Under the pieces are notes generated by a model. The model was not told the origin of the DNA and searched no databases. It saw nothing but the letters and a program-made list of their open reading frames with translations. A program made the translations under genes and the position numbers. From positions 62,001 to 126,000 of the forward strand of contig NZ_JAGGDJ010000015.1 of the NCBI RefSeq assembly GCF_017652985.1: 64,000 nt of DNA, given 5' to 3'. This document shows positions 25,188-33,542 of the stretch, one piece after another (within the stretch, counting starts at the first letter, position 1; each line of letters begins with the position of its first letter). Source of the DNA: Paenibacillus artemisiicola. Its GTDB lineage: Bacteria; Bacillota; Bacilli; Paenibacillales; Paenibacillaceae.

Positions 25188-25555
25188 GGCTGCGAGGACT
25201 CCTTTCGCTTGGCGATGCTCTGCGCGATCAAGCCGCTGCACAGCATCACGACCGCCGTGCCCGCCGCGAGGACGAGCGCGATGCGGATGCCGTCGTCGGC
25301 CAGCAGCTGCCGGTAGGCAATGATGCCGACGGCCGGCGGAATGAAGAACAGCAGCATCGTGGCGATCAGCCAGTCGGCGCCCCCCTCGAGCCGCCGCCGC
25401 GGCAGCACCCGCAGCCGGATTAGCGCAAACACGAGCAGCATGCCGAGAATGCTGCCGGGAACCGGTATGCGAAGCCAGGCGACAAGCTCGTTCATCAGCC
25501 GGGCGAGCGCCGTGAAGAAGAGCACTTGAAACAGGATGGAAATCGATTTGCGCAA
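25184..25555 (-). CDS. lrgA: LrgA/CidA-family holin-like protein
   Basis: A 123-residue membrane protein with four helices: ISILFQVLFFTALARLMNELVAWL, the family signature RIPVPGSILGMLLVFALI, WLIATMLLFFIPPAVGII and IALVLAAGTAVVMLCSGLIAQ. The start is taken as the TTG at 25555, nine bases after AAAGGGG; this gives the normal family length, whereas the ATG at 25615 adds a non-hydrophobic tail that overlaps the promoter region. It is the first gene of lrgAB and divergent from the LysR gene at 25668. Confidence 0.88.
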   Translation of the reverse strand: MRKSISILFQVLFFTALARLMNELVAWLRIPVPGSILGMLLVFALIRLRVLPRRRLEGGADWLIATMLLFFIPPAVGIIAYRQLLADDGIRIALVLAAGTAVVMLCSGLIAQSIAKRKESSQP

Positions 25556-25604
25556 TGCTGTAAGCCCCTTTCTAAACGAAAGTGTACAGCAGCTTCTTTC
25601 ATAG

Positions 25605-25619
25605 GTAAAATACATTTAC
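25605..25619. promoter_or_regulatory. possible CidR/LysR site between lrgA and its regulator
   Basis: GTAAAATACATTTAC: inverted repeat GTAAA-N5-TTTAC in the 112-base divergent gap, where a LysR regulator should bind. Confidence 0.45.
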
Positions 25620-25667
25620 AGCATCGTTTTCATTCCGTTTGGCTATGAGAGATGGGAGGCATCGCGC

Positions 25668-26591
25668 GTGGATATCCGGCAGCTGCATTATTTTCTGGAG
25701 GTCGCCCGCCGCCAGAGCTTCACCAAGGCCGCGCAGGCGCTGTACGTCTCGCAGCCGACGATCAGCAAGACGATCAAGACGATCGAGGACGAGCTCGGCG
25801 TCGTCCTGTTCGAACGCAGCGGCAAGCGGATCGTGCTGACGGACGCGGGCGAAATCCTGCTTGCGCAGGCGCAGCAGATGGTGCGGACGTTCGACGACAT
25901 GACCGCGCGGCTCGGCGAGCTGACGGAAGCGAAGAGCGGCCGCATCCGCATCGGCTTGCCGCCGATGGTCGGCGTCAGCTTCTTTCCGGGCGTGATCGGC
26001 GGCTTCCGCGAGCGCTACCCGAACATCGCGCTGCAGCTGTTCGAGTACGGGGCCAAACGCGTCGAGGCGGAAGTCGCCGAGGGCAAGCTCGATATCGGCG
26101 TCACCTTGCTGCCGGCGGACCCCGAACGGTTCGAATCGTTTTGCTTCGGCAAGCAGCGGCTGCTGCTGGTCGTCTCGCCCGCGCACCGGCTCGCCGGCCG
26201 CGACGCGGTCCGGCTCGCGGAGCTGAGCGAGGACCGGTTCCTCCTCTTCCACGAGGATTTCGTGCTGCACGACCGGATCATCGACGCGTGCGAGCGGGAA
26301 GGCTTCTTGCCGCAAGCCGTGTACAAGAGCACGCAGTGGGATCTCATCAGCGAGCTGGCCGCCGTGGATCTGGGCATCGCCCTGCTGCCGGAGCGGATCT
26401 GCCGCGACCTGGACCGTTCCCGGCTGCGGGTCATTCCGACGGAGCCTGCCATTCCGTGGGCGCCGGCGATGATCTGGCGCCGGAACGCGTACCTGTCCTA
26501 TGCGGCGCGGGTATGGCTCGCCTTCGCGCGGGAGCTTTTGGAGGGCGGTAATTCGGCGGCGACGGGCGGCGTAAGCCCGGGGCCGGATTGA
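25668..26591 (+). CDS. LysR-family regulator of lrgAB (CidR-like)
   Basis: A 307-residue LysR protein. The DNA-binding part is MDIRQLHYFLEVARRQSFTKAAQALYVSQPTISKTIKTIEDELGVVLFERSGKRIVLT; the effector domain begins SGRIRIGLPPMVGVSFFPGVIGGF. GTG start, supported by GGGAGG. It is divergent from lrgA, the arrangement in which CidR activates cid/lrg genes during overflow metabolism when acetate or pyruvate accumulates. That specific signal is inferred from synteny. The gene ends with a strong terminator. Confidence 0.88.
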   Translation: MDIRQLHYFLEVARRQSFTKAAQALYVSQPTISKTIKTIEDELGVVLFERSGKRIVLTDAGEILLAQAQQMVRTFDDMTARLGELTEAKSGRIRIGLPPMVGVSFFPGVIGGFRERYPNIALQLFEYGAKRVEAEVAEGKLDIGVTLLPADPERFESFCFGKQRLLLVVSPAHRLAGRDAVRLAELSEDRFLLFHEDFVLHDRIIDACEREGFLPQAVYKSTQWDLISELAAVDLGIALLPERICRDLDRSRLRVIPTEPAIPWAPAMIWRRNAYLSYAARVWLAFARELLEGGNSAATGGVSPGPD

Positions 26592-26600
26592 AGCATGGCC

Positions 26601-26631
26601 AAAAAAACACGCCGGAGACGGCGTGTTTTTT
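26601..26631 (+). terminator. terminator of the cidR-like gene
   Basis: AAAAAAACACGCC-GGAGAC-GGCGTGTTTTTT: stem CACGCC/GGCGTG with long A- and T-runs. Confidence 0.9.
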
Positions 26632-26762
26632 GCTGCTCGGCGCGCAAGGCGGGAGCGCCGGCCGAAGGCCCGCGTTCCCGCTCGGTTGCTTCATTCATTA
26701 CGCTTGCATTATAGTAGGGAACGAAACGATGATTAGAATTCATGGACAAAGGAGCGCGGCTC

Positions 26763-27767
26763 ATGGAGCTTACGCAGCTGGACTATTTTCTGACCGTCTC
26801 CCGGTTGCAGCATATGACGATGGCCGCGAAGGCGCTGAACGTGACGCAGCCGGCGCTCAGCCATGCCATTTCCAAGCTGGAGAGCGAGCTCGGCGTGCCG
26901 CTCTTCGACCGCGGCGGGCGGAATCTGCGGCTGAACCGGTACGGCGCCGCGTTCGCGAAGTGGGTCGACGAAGCGCTGGCGAGCATCCGCAAAGGGATGC
27001 AGGAAATCGAAGAATCGTCGAGCCCCGATACGGGCGTCATTCCCCTTTCCTATCTGAACATCCTCGGCGTCGACCTCGTGCCCTCGCTCGTCACGGCTTA
27101 TCTCGAACGGTATCCCAAGGTGCGGTTCGAGCTGATTCAAGGCGACAACGCCGACATCGACGAACAGCTGGAGAGCGGCCGGTCCGATCTGCTCCTGACG
27201 TCCAAGGAAACCGTAACGGACAACCGCGAATGGATCGTCGTCCGGCGGATGCCGCTTTACGTCGTCGTCTCCGAACGGCATCGCTTCGCTAACCTGGCTT
27301 CGATCCGCCTGGCGGAACTGTCCGGGGAGCCCTTCGTCGGGCTGAGCAAAAACTGCGGCCTGCGGGATTCCATCCGCGCTCGCGCCGCCAGCGCCGACTT
27401 CGCGCTCGCCTCCGCGTACGACGCCGAGGACCTCATCACCGTCGCGGGCTTCATCAAGGCCGGCCTCGGCGTGTCGGTGCTGCCGCGGACGCCCGGCCTT
27501 CTGCTGGACGGCCTCGTCTGGATTCCGATCCGGGACGAGGACTGGCAGTGGGAGCTCGGGCTCAAGTGGCGACGGGACCGTTACCTGTCGCCCGCGGCCA
27601 AACGGTTCATCGATTTCGTCCGGGAGCGGTCGCTAGCGGACGGAGTCGCTCCGGAGCGAGCGGCCGGGCCGCCGGATGCGCCGTCAGCCGGAACGCCTGC
27701 CCCCGCCCATGCCGAAGAGCGCGACCGGCACGCCGCCGAGCAGCAGGACGGCCATGCCGAGCAGTGA
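26763..27767 (+). CDS. LysR-family regulator with extended C-terminus
   Basis: A LysR protein (MELTQLDYFLTVSRLQHMTMAAKALNVTQPALSHAISKLESELGVPLFDRGGRNLRLN at the N-terminus; effector domain from about residue 90). AAAGGAGCG precedes the ATG at 26763. The 334-residue length exceeds the usual 295-305; after FIDFVRERSL about 40 extra residues, rich in Ala, Pro, Glu and His, follow. The last 84 bases are antisense to the end of the MFS gene. A stop codon was probably lost so that translation runs into antisense sequence. Its likely targets cannot be read; it is not divergent from any gene. Confidence 0.87.
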   Translation: MELTQLDYFLTVSRLQHMTMAAKALNVTQPALSHAISKLESELGVPLFDRGGRNLRLNRYGAAFAKWVDEALASIRKGMQEIEESSSPDTGVIPLSYLNILGVDLVPSLVTAYLERYPKVRFELIQGDNADIDEQLESGRSDLLLTSKETVTDNREWIVVRRMPLYVVVSERHRFANLASIRLAELSGEPFVGLSKNCGLRDSIRARAASADFALASAYDAEDLITVAGFIKAGLGVSVLPRTPGLLLDGLVWIPIRDEDWQWELGLKWRRDRYLSPAAKRFIDFVRERSLADGVAPERAAGPPDAPSAGTPAPAHAEERDRHAAEQQDGHAEQ

Positions 27768-29069
27768 CGCACGGAGGCCGGCCTCCGGCTCGGCATACCG
27801 GCTCAGCACCAGCGCGACGAGCGCCACGCCGAACGTCGCGCCGAGCTGACGGGCGGCGTTCAGCGCGCCCGACGCGGTTCCGGTCTCCTCCGGCGCGACG
27901 GCGGCGATCACGGCCGTCATGACGGACGGAATCGCGAAGGAAACGCCGAAGCCGGTCAGCAAGAGCCCGGCTATGGCGAGCGCGCTGCCCGCCTGCGCGT
28001 CCGCGAGGGCGAGCAGCAGCGTGCCGGCCGCCGCCAGGGCAAAGCCCGCCGCCATCGGAAGCTTCGCCCCGATCCGCCCCACGATCCGGCCCGTCAGGAT
28101 CGGATTGAACGCGAGCGGCAGCATCATCGGCAGCAGCGCGAGCCCGGCGTCGCGCGCGGACAAGCCGCCCGCGCGCTGGCCGTAATACGGCAGCGCGAAC
28201 AGCAGGCCGGACAGCGCGACGTTGATCGCCATGCCCGCGGCGAGGCCGCCCGCCACCGCCGGCTTGCGCAGCAGCCGCAGGGGCAGCAGCGGCGTCCGGA
28301 CGCGGGCCTCGGCGATCGCGAACCCGGCGACGCTCGCCGCGGCCACCGCGAAAGCCGCGACGATGCGCGGCGAACGCCAACCGTCCGCATCGCCTTGCAT
28401 GAGCGCGTAGGACAGCGAAGCGATGGCGGCGACGGCCGCGAGCTGCCCGGCCGGATCGAGGCCGCGGCCGGCCGCGCGGGGCGGATTCCCCGCCAGCCTA
28501 TTCGTGACGATCAGGCTGAAGACGGCCGGCGGCACGTTCAGCAGGAAGATGGTGCGCCAGCCGGCGGCGTCGACCAGCAGGCCGCCGGCTACCGGGCCGG
28601 CCGCCATCGCGACGCCCGTCGCCGCCGCCCAGAAGCCCATCGCCCTGGCGCGCGCGGCCTTGTCGGGATACGCCTGCGCGAGCAGCGTCAGCGAGGCGGG
28701 CAGCAGCGCCGCCCCGCCGATGCCGAGCGCGGCGCGCAGCGCGATCAGCCCGCCGATGCCGGGCGCGGCGGCCGACAGGGCCGAGGCGGCGGCGAACAAC
28801 GCCAGGCCGCCGAGATACACGCGCTTGGCGCCCAGCCTATCGGCGAGCGCGCCCATCGACAGCAGCAGACCGGCGAACGCGATCGTGTACGCGTTCGCGA
28901 CCCACTGCAGATCCTGCATGCCGCCGCCCAAGTCGGCGCCGATCGCCGGCAGCGCGACGCTGACCGCCGTCGTGTCCAGCAGGACCATGAAATACCCGAG
29001 CGACAGCCCGAAGAGGAGCAGCGGACGCTTCGTTCCGCCTTCCTTGGTTAACCTTAATGTTTGTTCCAT
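27684..29069 (-). CDS. MFS drug-efflux transporter, DHA2 (14 helices)
   Basis: A 461-residue transporter of the EmrB/QacA group. It starts LLLFGLSLGYFMVLLDTTAVSVALPAIGADLG, with the family motif D1 (LDTTxVSVALP), and has motif C in helix 5 (GFWAAATGVAMAAGPVAGGLLVDAAGWRTIFLLNVP). About 14 hydrophobic segments follow. The start at 29069 is supported by GAGGAA. It exports cationic or amphiphilic drugs in related species. The divergent XRE-type regulator gene starts 164 bases away, with a perfect inverted repeat between, so it is likely the repressed target. Confidence 0.9.
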   Translation of the reverse strand: MEQTLRLTKEGGTKRPLLLFGLSLGYFMVLLDTTAVSVALPAIGADLGGGMQDLQWVANAYTIAFAGLLLSMGALADRLGAKRVYLGGLALFAAASALSAAAPGIGGLIALRAALGIGGAALLPASLTLLAQAYPDKAARARAMGFWAAATGVAMAAGPVAGGLLVDAAGWRTIFLLNVPPAVFSLIVTNRLAGNPPRAAGRGLDPAGQLAAVAAIASLSYALMQGDADGWRSPRIVAAFAVAAASVAGFAIAEARVRTPLLPLRLLRKPAVAGGLAAGMAINVALSGLLFALPYYGQRAGGLSARDAGLALLPMMLPLAFNPILTGRIVGRIGAKLPMAAGFALAAAGTLLLALADAQAGSALAIAGLLLTGFGVSFAIPSVMTAVIAAVAPEETGTASGALNAARQLGATFGVALVALVLSRYAEPEAGLRASLLGMAVLLLGGVPVALFGMGGGRRSG

Positions 29070-29181
29070 ATCCATTTCCTCATCCCCCCGCTTTCCCCAT
29101 CCTGCGTGCGGAGCGGCGTCCCCCGCCGCCCCGCACCCAGTGTATAATGAGACGAATGCCGGAATAAGAGAACGGTTTATC

Positions 29182-29200
29182 CTAGGAGCGAGCCTCCTAG
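29182..29200. promoter_or_regulatory. operator between the DHA2 transporter and the XRE regulator
   Basis: CTAGGAG-CGAGC-CTCCTAG, a perfect seven-base inverted repeat in the divergent gap. A plus-strand -10-like TATAAT lies about 40 bases to its left. Confidence 0.7.
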
Positions 29201-29232
29201 TCAAGCGTTTCCGGCGGAAGGAGCGAAGCGGC

Positions 29233-30084
29233 ATGAAGATGAGCGACAAGGAACGGCTGCGCGAGCTCGCGCAGTTCCTGAAGACGCGCCGCGCGCGGCT
29301 GTCGCCGGAACAAGCCGGGCTGCCCGCGGGCGGGCGCAGGCGGACGCCCGGACTGCGGCGCGGCGAGGTCGCGCAGCTCGCCGGCGTGAGCGTCGACTGG
29401 TACACGTGGATGGAGCAGGCCCGCGACATCGGAATCTCGGCGCAAGTGCTGGACAGCCTGTCGCGCGCGCTCCGGCTGGACGAGCCAGAACGCCGTCATC
29501 TCTATCTGCTGGCGCTCGGGCAGCTGCCGGGCCGCAGGGAGACCGGGATCCCCGGCGTCGATCCCGCGCTTCAGCGGTTCCTGGATCTGCAGGGCGCGAG
29601 CCCGGCCTACGTCACGGACCAGCGGCTGAACGTCGTCGCCTGGAACCGGGCGGCCAGCCTGCTCTACGGTCCGTACGAAGAGCTGTCCGACCGCGAGCGC
29701 AATTCGCTCTGGCGCACGTTCACCTCGCCAGCCGTCAAAGCCCTGCTGCGCGGCAAGTGGGAAGCGCACGCCCGGCACCGCCTCGCGGTCTTCCGGGCCG
29801 GCTACGCCAACTATCCCGGCGATCCGTGGTGGGTCGCGCTGATCGAGGAATTGACCCGGATCAGCCCGGAGTTCGCGGCTTGGTGGCCGCGGCATGACGT
29901 GCTGGCCGGTCCCGAAGGCAAGAAGATCAACCATCATGCGGCGGCCGGCCGGCTCGCTTTCGTGCAGATTTCGTTTCTCGTCTCGGACGCCGCGCATCTG
30001 ACGGCGACGGTCAACCTGCCGGACGACGAGGAGACGGCGGACCGGATGCGCGGGCTGCTGGAGGCGGACGGCGAAGCCCGATAG
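29233..30084 (+). CDS. XRE-family regulator with MmyB-like ligand-binding domain
   Basis: A 283-residue protein. The N-terminal helix-turn-helix (residues about 5-75) has the family order: LAQFLKTRRARLSPEQAGLP ... RRTPGLRRGEVAQLAGVSVDWYTWMEQARDIGIS. The C-terminal region (about residues 105-280) matches the MmyB-like domain: PAYVTDQRLNVVAWNRAASLLYG ... SPEFAAWWPRHDV ... INHHAAAGRLAFVQISFLVSD. Such proteins bind small ligands through a PAS-like fold. AAGGAG precedes the ATG. Divergent from the DHA2 exporter, with a shared operator, so it is probably its repressor. Confidence 0.92.
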   Translation: MKMSDKERLRELAQFLKTRRARLSPEQAGLPAGGRRRTPGLRRGEVAQLAGVSVDWYTWMEQARDIGISAQVLDSLSRALRLDEPERRHLYLLALGQLPGRRETGIPGVDPALQRFLDLQGASPAYVTDQRLNVVAWNRAASLLYGPYEELSDRERNSLWRTFTSPAVKALLRGKWEAHARHRLAVFRAGYANYPGDPWWVALIEELTRISPEFAAWWPRHDVLAGPEGKKINHHAAAGRLAFVQISFLVSDAAHLTATVNLPDDEETADRMRGLLEADGEAR

Positions 30085-30182
30085 AGCGGAAGGCACAGCT
30101 TGAGAGTCCGGCCCGCCGGTCGGCACCATTCTTATGGAGCCAAGCTCCCCTGTACCTTGCCGGCGCGGCTCGCGGCACGACG

Positions 30183-30215
30183 AAAAACCCCCGAACGCCG
30201 GCGTTCGGGGGTTTT
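30183..30215. terminator. bidirectional terminator
   Basis: AAAACCCCCGAACGCC-GGCGTTCGGGGGTTTT: a 16-bp perfect stem without a loop gap, able to stop transcription from both sides. Confidence 0.85.
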
Positions 30216-30255
30216 GCTCGTAGTCGCTCCGTTTGGCCGCGCCGCTCGGTGTCAA

Positions 30256-30303
30256 GCTGTTCGGCTGTTCGGCTGTTCGGCTGTTCGGCTGTTCGGCTGT
30301 TCG
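30256..30303 (+). repeat. 8-bp tandem repeat, six copies
   Basis: Six perfect copies of GCTGTTCG, followed by GGCC. It lies 31 bases beyond the deoD stop codon in non-coding sequence. Such perfect short arrays can change copy number by slippage. Confidence 0.95.
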
Positions 30304-30334
30304 GCCGCTTGGCGCCGCCGCCGGCCAGCCTGCG

Positions 30335-31048
30335 CTACGCGCCTTGGACGGCCGCCTCGAGCGCCACGACGATCATGTCGTTGAACGTCGTCTGGCGTTC
30401 TTCCGCCGTCGTATCCGCTTCGCCGCTGAACAGGTGGTCGCTCACCGTCAGCACGGACAGCGCCTTCGCGCCGTGGCGGGCGGCGATCGTGTACAGCGCC
30501 GAGGACTCCATCTCCACCGCGAGCACGCCGTAATCGGCCAGCTTCTTGACCGGATCCATGCTTTCGCGGTAGAAGTTGTCCGCCGTCAGGATGTTGCCCA
30601 CTTTGACCGCCAGCCCCTTCTCGACCGTCGCCCGGTAGGCCCGGTGCAGCAGATCGAAATCCGCGGCCGGCGCGAACGTGAAGCCCGGGAACAGCTGGTG
30701 GTTGGCCGCGGAATCCGTGGTGGCCGTCATGGCGAGAATGACGTCGCGGACCTTGACGTCCTCGCGCATGCCGCCGCACGTGCCGACGCGGATCAGCTGC
30801 TTGACGCCGTATTCGCGGATCAGCTCGTTCGCGTAGATGCTGATCGACGGCACGCCCATGCCCGTGCCCTGCACGGAAATCCGGTGCCCTTTATAGCTGC
30901 CGGTAAAGCCGAGCATGCCCCGCACCTCGTTGTAGCAGCGCGCGTCCTCGAGGAACGTTTCGGCGATGTACCGCGCGCGCAGCGGATCGCCCGGCAGCAG
31001 GATCGTTTCGGCGATCTCGCCCGGTTTGGCGTTGATATGAATACTCAT
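30335..31048 (-). CDS. deoD: purine-nucleoside phosphorylase (DeoD type)
   Basis: A 237-residue hexameric-type nucleoside phosphorylase. It begins [35 protein letters not shown], and contains the phosphate loop [25 protein letters not shown], the purine-binding and ribose-binding stretches [29 protein letters not shown]. It splits purine (deoxy)nucleosides to base and (deoxy)ribose-1-phosphate for salvage. GGAGG lies before the ATG at 31048; a clear promoter lies about 105 bases upstream. It stands alone, divergent from the lactonase. Confidence 0.96.
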   Translation of the reverse strand: MSIHINAKPGEIAETILLPGDPLRARYIAETFLEDARCYNEVRGMLGFTGSYKGHRISVQGTGMGVPSISIYANELIREYGVKQLIRVGTCGGMREDVKVRDVILAMTATTDSAANHQLFPGFTFAPAADFDLLHRAYRATVEKGLAVKVGNILTADNFYRESMDPVKKLADYGVLAVEMESSALYTIAARHGAKALSVLTVSDHLFSGEADTTAEERQTTFNDMIVVALEAAVQGA

Positions 31049-31420
31049 TCGGAAAGCCTCCATCGTAGGTAAAGTTGGCCCAAGCATGTCCTTCATCGTC
31101 GCGATCTATGTAAGAATGCCGGATTAGCGAATCTTCGAACATCCGCCCCCTATCATAATATGAACGGGGACCGTTTACAACATGCGGCGAGCCGTCGCCG
31201 GCGAACGCGAAGAGGGGTCCGGCTTATGGCCGGAGCTCGGTCTCGACGGACGGCGAAAGCGAGCCGGTGGACGCCGGGATGCCGCGCCGGCAGCCCCGCG
31301 TGCGATCCGTCCATCCGTTCTTCGCGAACGGGGGGACTTTTCGCGTCCGGGATGCCTTTTCCCGCGAATAATGGTAAAATGCAACCGTAGAATGCCCATT
31401 CGATTTGGAGGTGCCTGACC
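31049..31420. other. divergent intergenic region deoD/lactonase
   Basis: About 370 bases. Contains the deoD promoter at 31152-31180; no ORF or further structure that I can support. The lactonase promoter must lie in the right half; none is obvious. Confidence 0.5.
31152..31180 (-). promoter_or_regulatory. sigma-A promoter of deoD
   Basis: On the minus strand TTGTAA (31180-31175), a 17-base spacer, and TATGAT (31157-31152). Good vegetative promoter about 105 bases before the start codon. Confidence 0.7.
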
Positions 31421-32494
31421 ATGGCGGCAACACAATCCTTTGCCTTTATCGGTTCTTACGCGGACGCGGACGGACCCGGCCTGTACGCGTGCGCGTACGA
31501 TGCCGAGACCGGGGCGCTGACGCTGCTCGATCAAGCGGACGGCCTGCAAAATCCGACCTTCCTCGTACCCGCCGATTCCGCCCGGACCTTGTATACGATC
31601 ATGGAAAGCAAGGACGCGGAAGGCCGCCGCGTCGGCGCGGCCGCCGCGTACCGGTTCGATCCGGACGCGGGCCGGCTGGAGCGCCTGAACGACGAGATCA
31701 CGCTTCCGGCGACGACCTGCCACATTACGCTCGACCGGACGAACCGGTTCGCGATGACGGCGAGCTACCACGGCGGGATGATCGGCCTGTCGCCGATTTT
31801 GCCGGACGGCCGCATCGGCGCGACGTCGGACGTCCACCGGCATGAAGGCAGCAGCTTGAAGCCGGCCCAAACCCAGGCGCGCGCCCATTCGGTCATCGTC
31901 GACCGCAACAACCGCTACGCCGTCGTGTCCGACCTCGGCCTGGACAAGCTGTTCGTCTACAAGCTCGACCTCGCGGACGGGAAGCTGACGCCTCATTCCG
32001 AGACAAGCATCGCCCCGGGCTCCGGGCCGCGCCACTTCGTCTTCCATCCGGAGCTGCCGATGGGTTACGGCATCAACGAGCTGAACAGCACGATCACCGT
32101 CTACGGCTACGACGCCGAGGCGGGCGCGCTGACCGTCCGTCAGACGATCTCCACGCTGCCGGACGGGTACGCCGGGGAGAACGGCACGGCGGACATCCAC
32201 CTGTCGCCGGACGGCAAGTTCCTGTACGGCTCCAACCGCGGGCACGACAGCCTCGCCGTCTACCGCGTCGATCCCGCGAACGGCCGGCTGGAGCCGGTGG
32301 AGTACGCGCCGACGCTCGGCGGCCATCCGCGCAACTTCGGCCTCTCGCCGGACGGCCGCTTCGCGCTCGTCGCGAACCGCGACGGCAACAACGTCGTGAC
32401 GTTCGCCCGCGACGCCGAGACCGGCAAGCTGCGGCCGACGGGAAGCGAGCTGCAGGTGTCCAAGCCGGTATGCGTCCGTTTCGCGGCGCTGTAG
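31421..32494 (+). CDS. pgl: 6-phosphogluconolactonase (beta-propeller lactonase family)
   Basis: A 357-residue protein of the seven-bladed lactonase family (YkgB/YbhE type): FAFIGSYADADGPGLYACAYDAETGALTLL at the N-terminus, and blade motifs such as HSVIVDRNNRYAVVSDLGLDKLFVYKLD, APGSGPRHFVFHP, ADIHLSPDGKFLYGSNRGHDSLAVY and GGHPRNFGLSPDGRFALVANRDGNNV. It hydrolyses 6-phosphogluconolactone to 6-phosphogluconate, the step between the zwf and gnd products encoded at 41.6-48.7 kb. GGAGGTG precedes the ATG. Members of this family can act on other lactones, so the assignment to the pathway is inferred. Confidence 0.9.
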   Translation: MAATQSFAFIGSYADADGPGLYACAYDAETGALTLLDQADGLQNPTFLVPADSARTLYTIMESKDAEGRRVGAAAAYRFDPDAGRLERLNDEITLPATTCHITLDRTNRFAMTASYHGGMIGLSPILPDGRIGATSDVHRHEGSSLKPAQTQARAHSVIVDRNNRYAVVSDLGLDKLFVYKLDLADGKLTPHSETSIAPGSGPRHFVFHPELPMGYGINELNSTITVYGYDAEAGALTVRQTISTLPDGYAGENGTADIHLSPDGKFLYGSNRGHDSLAVYRVDPANGRLEPVEYAPTLGGHPRNFGLSPDGRFALVANRDGNNVVTFARDAETGKLRPTGSELQVSKPVCVRFAAL

Positions 32495-32585
32495 TTTAAA
32501 CGGCCCTGCCCCCGCCCCGCGGCTATTGGCCGGCGGACGAAACCCGCAAGCGCGGCCGTCCGTCAATCGCGTTTGCCGTCATGCG

Positions 32586-32630
32586 AAAGGCCGCCCGGCG
32601 TCGATCGAGTTCGACGCCGGGCGGCCTTTT
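32586..32630. terminator. bidirectional terminator
   Basis: A 16-bp stem, GGCCGCCCGGCGTCGA with its complement, flanked by AAA and TTTT, after the lactonase gene and before the VOC gene. Confidence 0.85.
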
Positions 32631-32664
32631 GCTTTCCTCGCGCATGCGCGTTCCGTTCCGGGCG

Positions 32665-33090
32665 TTACGACTCGTCCGGCTCCCAGGCGGGATTCCAGAC
32701 GACTTCCCACAGATGGCCGTCGGGGTCCTGGAAATGGCCGGAATACCCGCCCCAGAACGCGTCGTGCGCGGGATCGACGATCGTCGCTCCGGCCTCCAGC
32801 GCGAGCGCCATGACCCGGTCCACCTCCGCCCTGCTCCCTACGTTGTGTCCGATGGTGAATTCGGTCGGGCTCGGCGGCGCGAGCGGCAGCTTCGTCTCGT
32901 GCGCCATGTCGGACCTGCGCCAGATGGCCAGCTTCATGCCGGCCTGCAGGTCGAAGAACGCTACCGCCCCATGCTCGAATTCCGTCCCGACGATGCCCTC
33001 GGTCGCCAGGCCGAGCCCGTCGCGATAGAACCGGAGCGATCGCTCGAGATCGTCCACGCCCAGCGTCAACACCGTAATCCGCGGTTTCAT
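32665..33090 (-). CDS. VOC-family (glyoxalase-like) protein
   Basis: A 141-residue protein with the paired beta-alpha-beta-beta-beta modules of the vicinal oxygen chelate fold: MKPRITVLTLGVDDLERSLRFYRDGLGL at the start and the second half ending HFQDPDGHLWEVVWNPAW. The E in LWEVVWNP occupies the usual metal position. These proteins include glyoxalases, dioxygenases and antibiotic-binding proteins; the reaction here is not clear. The start at 33090 is the family start; a start four codons earlier sits directly on the ribosome-binding site. Single gene. Confidence 0.85.
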   Translation of the reverse strand: MKPRITVLTLGVDDLERSLRFYRDGLGLATEGIVGTEFEHGAVAFFDLQAGMKLAIWRRSDMAHETKLPLAPPSPTEFTIGHNVGSRAEVDRVMALALEAGATIVDPAHDAFWGGYSGHFQDPDGHLWEVVWNPAWEPDES

Positions 33091-33542
33091 CCTATCGTTC
33101 ATCTCCTCTCGATCCAACTCTTCTCGTCCATCTTGCAATCGCTCTTCCCGCGCGCGCGGACGCCCGCCGGCGAGAGTTCGCGTCCGTCAACCGCTTTGCA
33201 ACTGCGGTTGCTGCGGACGGCAAGCTTTCATGAACGGCCTCGCCCCTTCCCCTTATCCTGATTCGATTGTAATCCATCCCGTTCCGGAACGAAAGCGCGC
33301 TCCGTTATCCCGCGGCCGCCCCGTCCCCGCGGTTGAACGCCTCGGAAATTGGCAATTCTGCAGCAAGGAAGAAGCAGCCGCCCGGCATTGCCTCGGCGCG
33401 AAACATCGGTGTCCCGTCCGGCTCCCGAAGTCACCCGCGAAGCGCCCGACAAAATTCGCGACCGGCGCTGCAACCTTTTTGCAGATGGGCCCGTCTGAGG
33501 CTGTGTGATAGGAAAATACTACTTCTCTAGAGGTGAAAGAAC
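33091..33542. other. long non-coding region before the SLH-like gene
   Basis: About 450 bases with no supported ORF. The right half (about 33340-33530) can fold into several hairpins, for example CTGCAA/TTGCAG near 33470-33487 and a near-palindrome AGATGGGCCCGTCT next to it, and may be a structured 5' leader of the downstream gene. No riboswitch consensus that I know fits it. Confidence 0.45.

Noticed and set aside
33340-33530. Riboswitch (c-di-AMP or c-di-GMP type) upstream of the SLH-like gene
   Set aside because: The conserved core sequences of these classes could not be found; left as an unassigned structured region.
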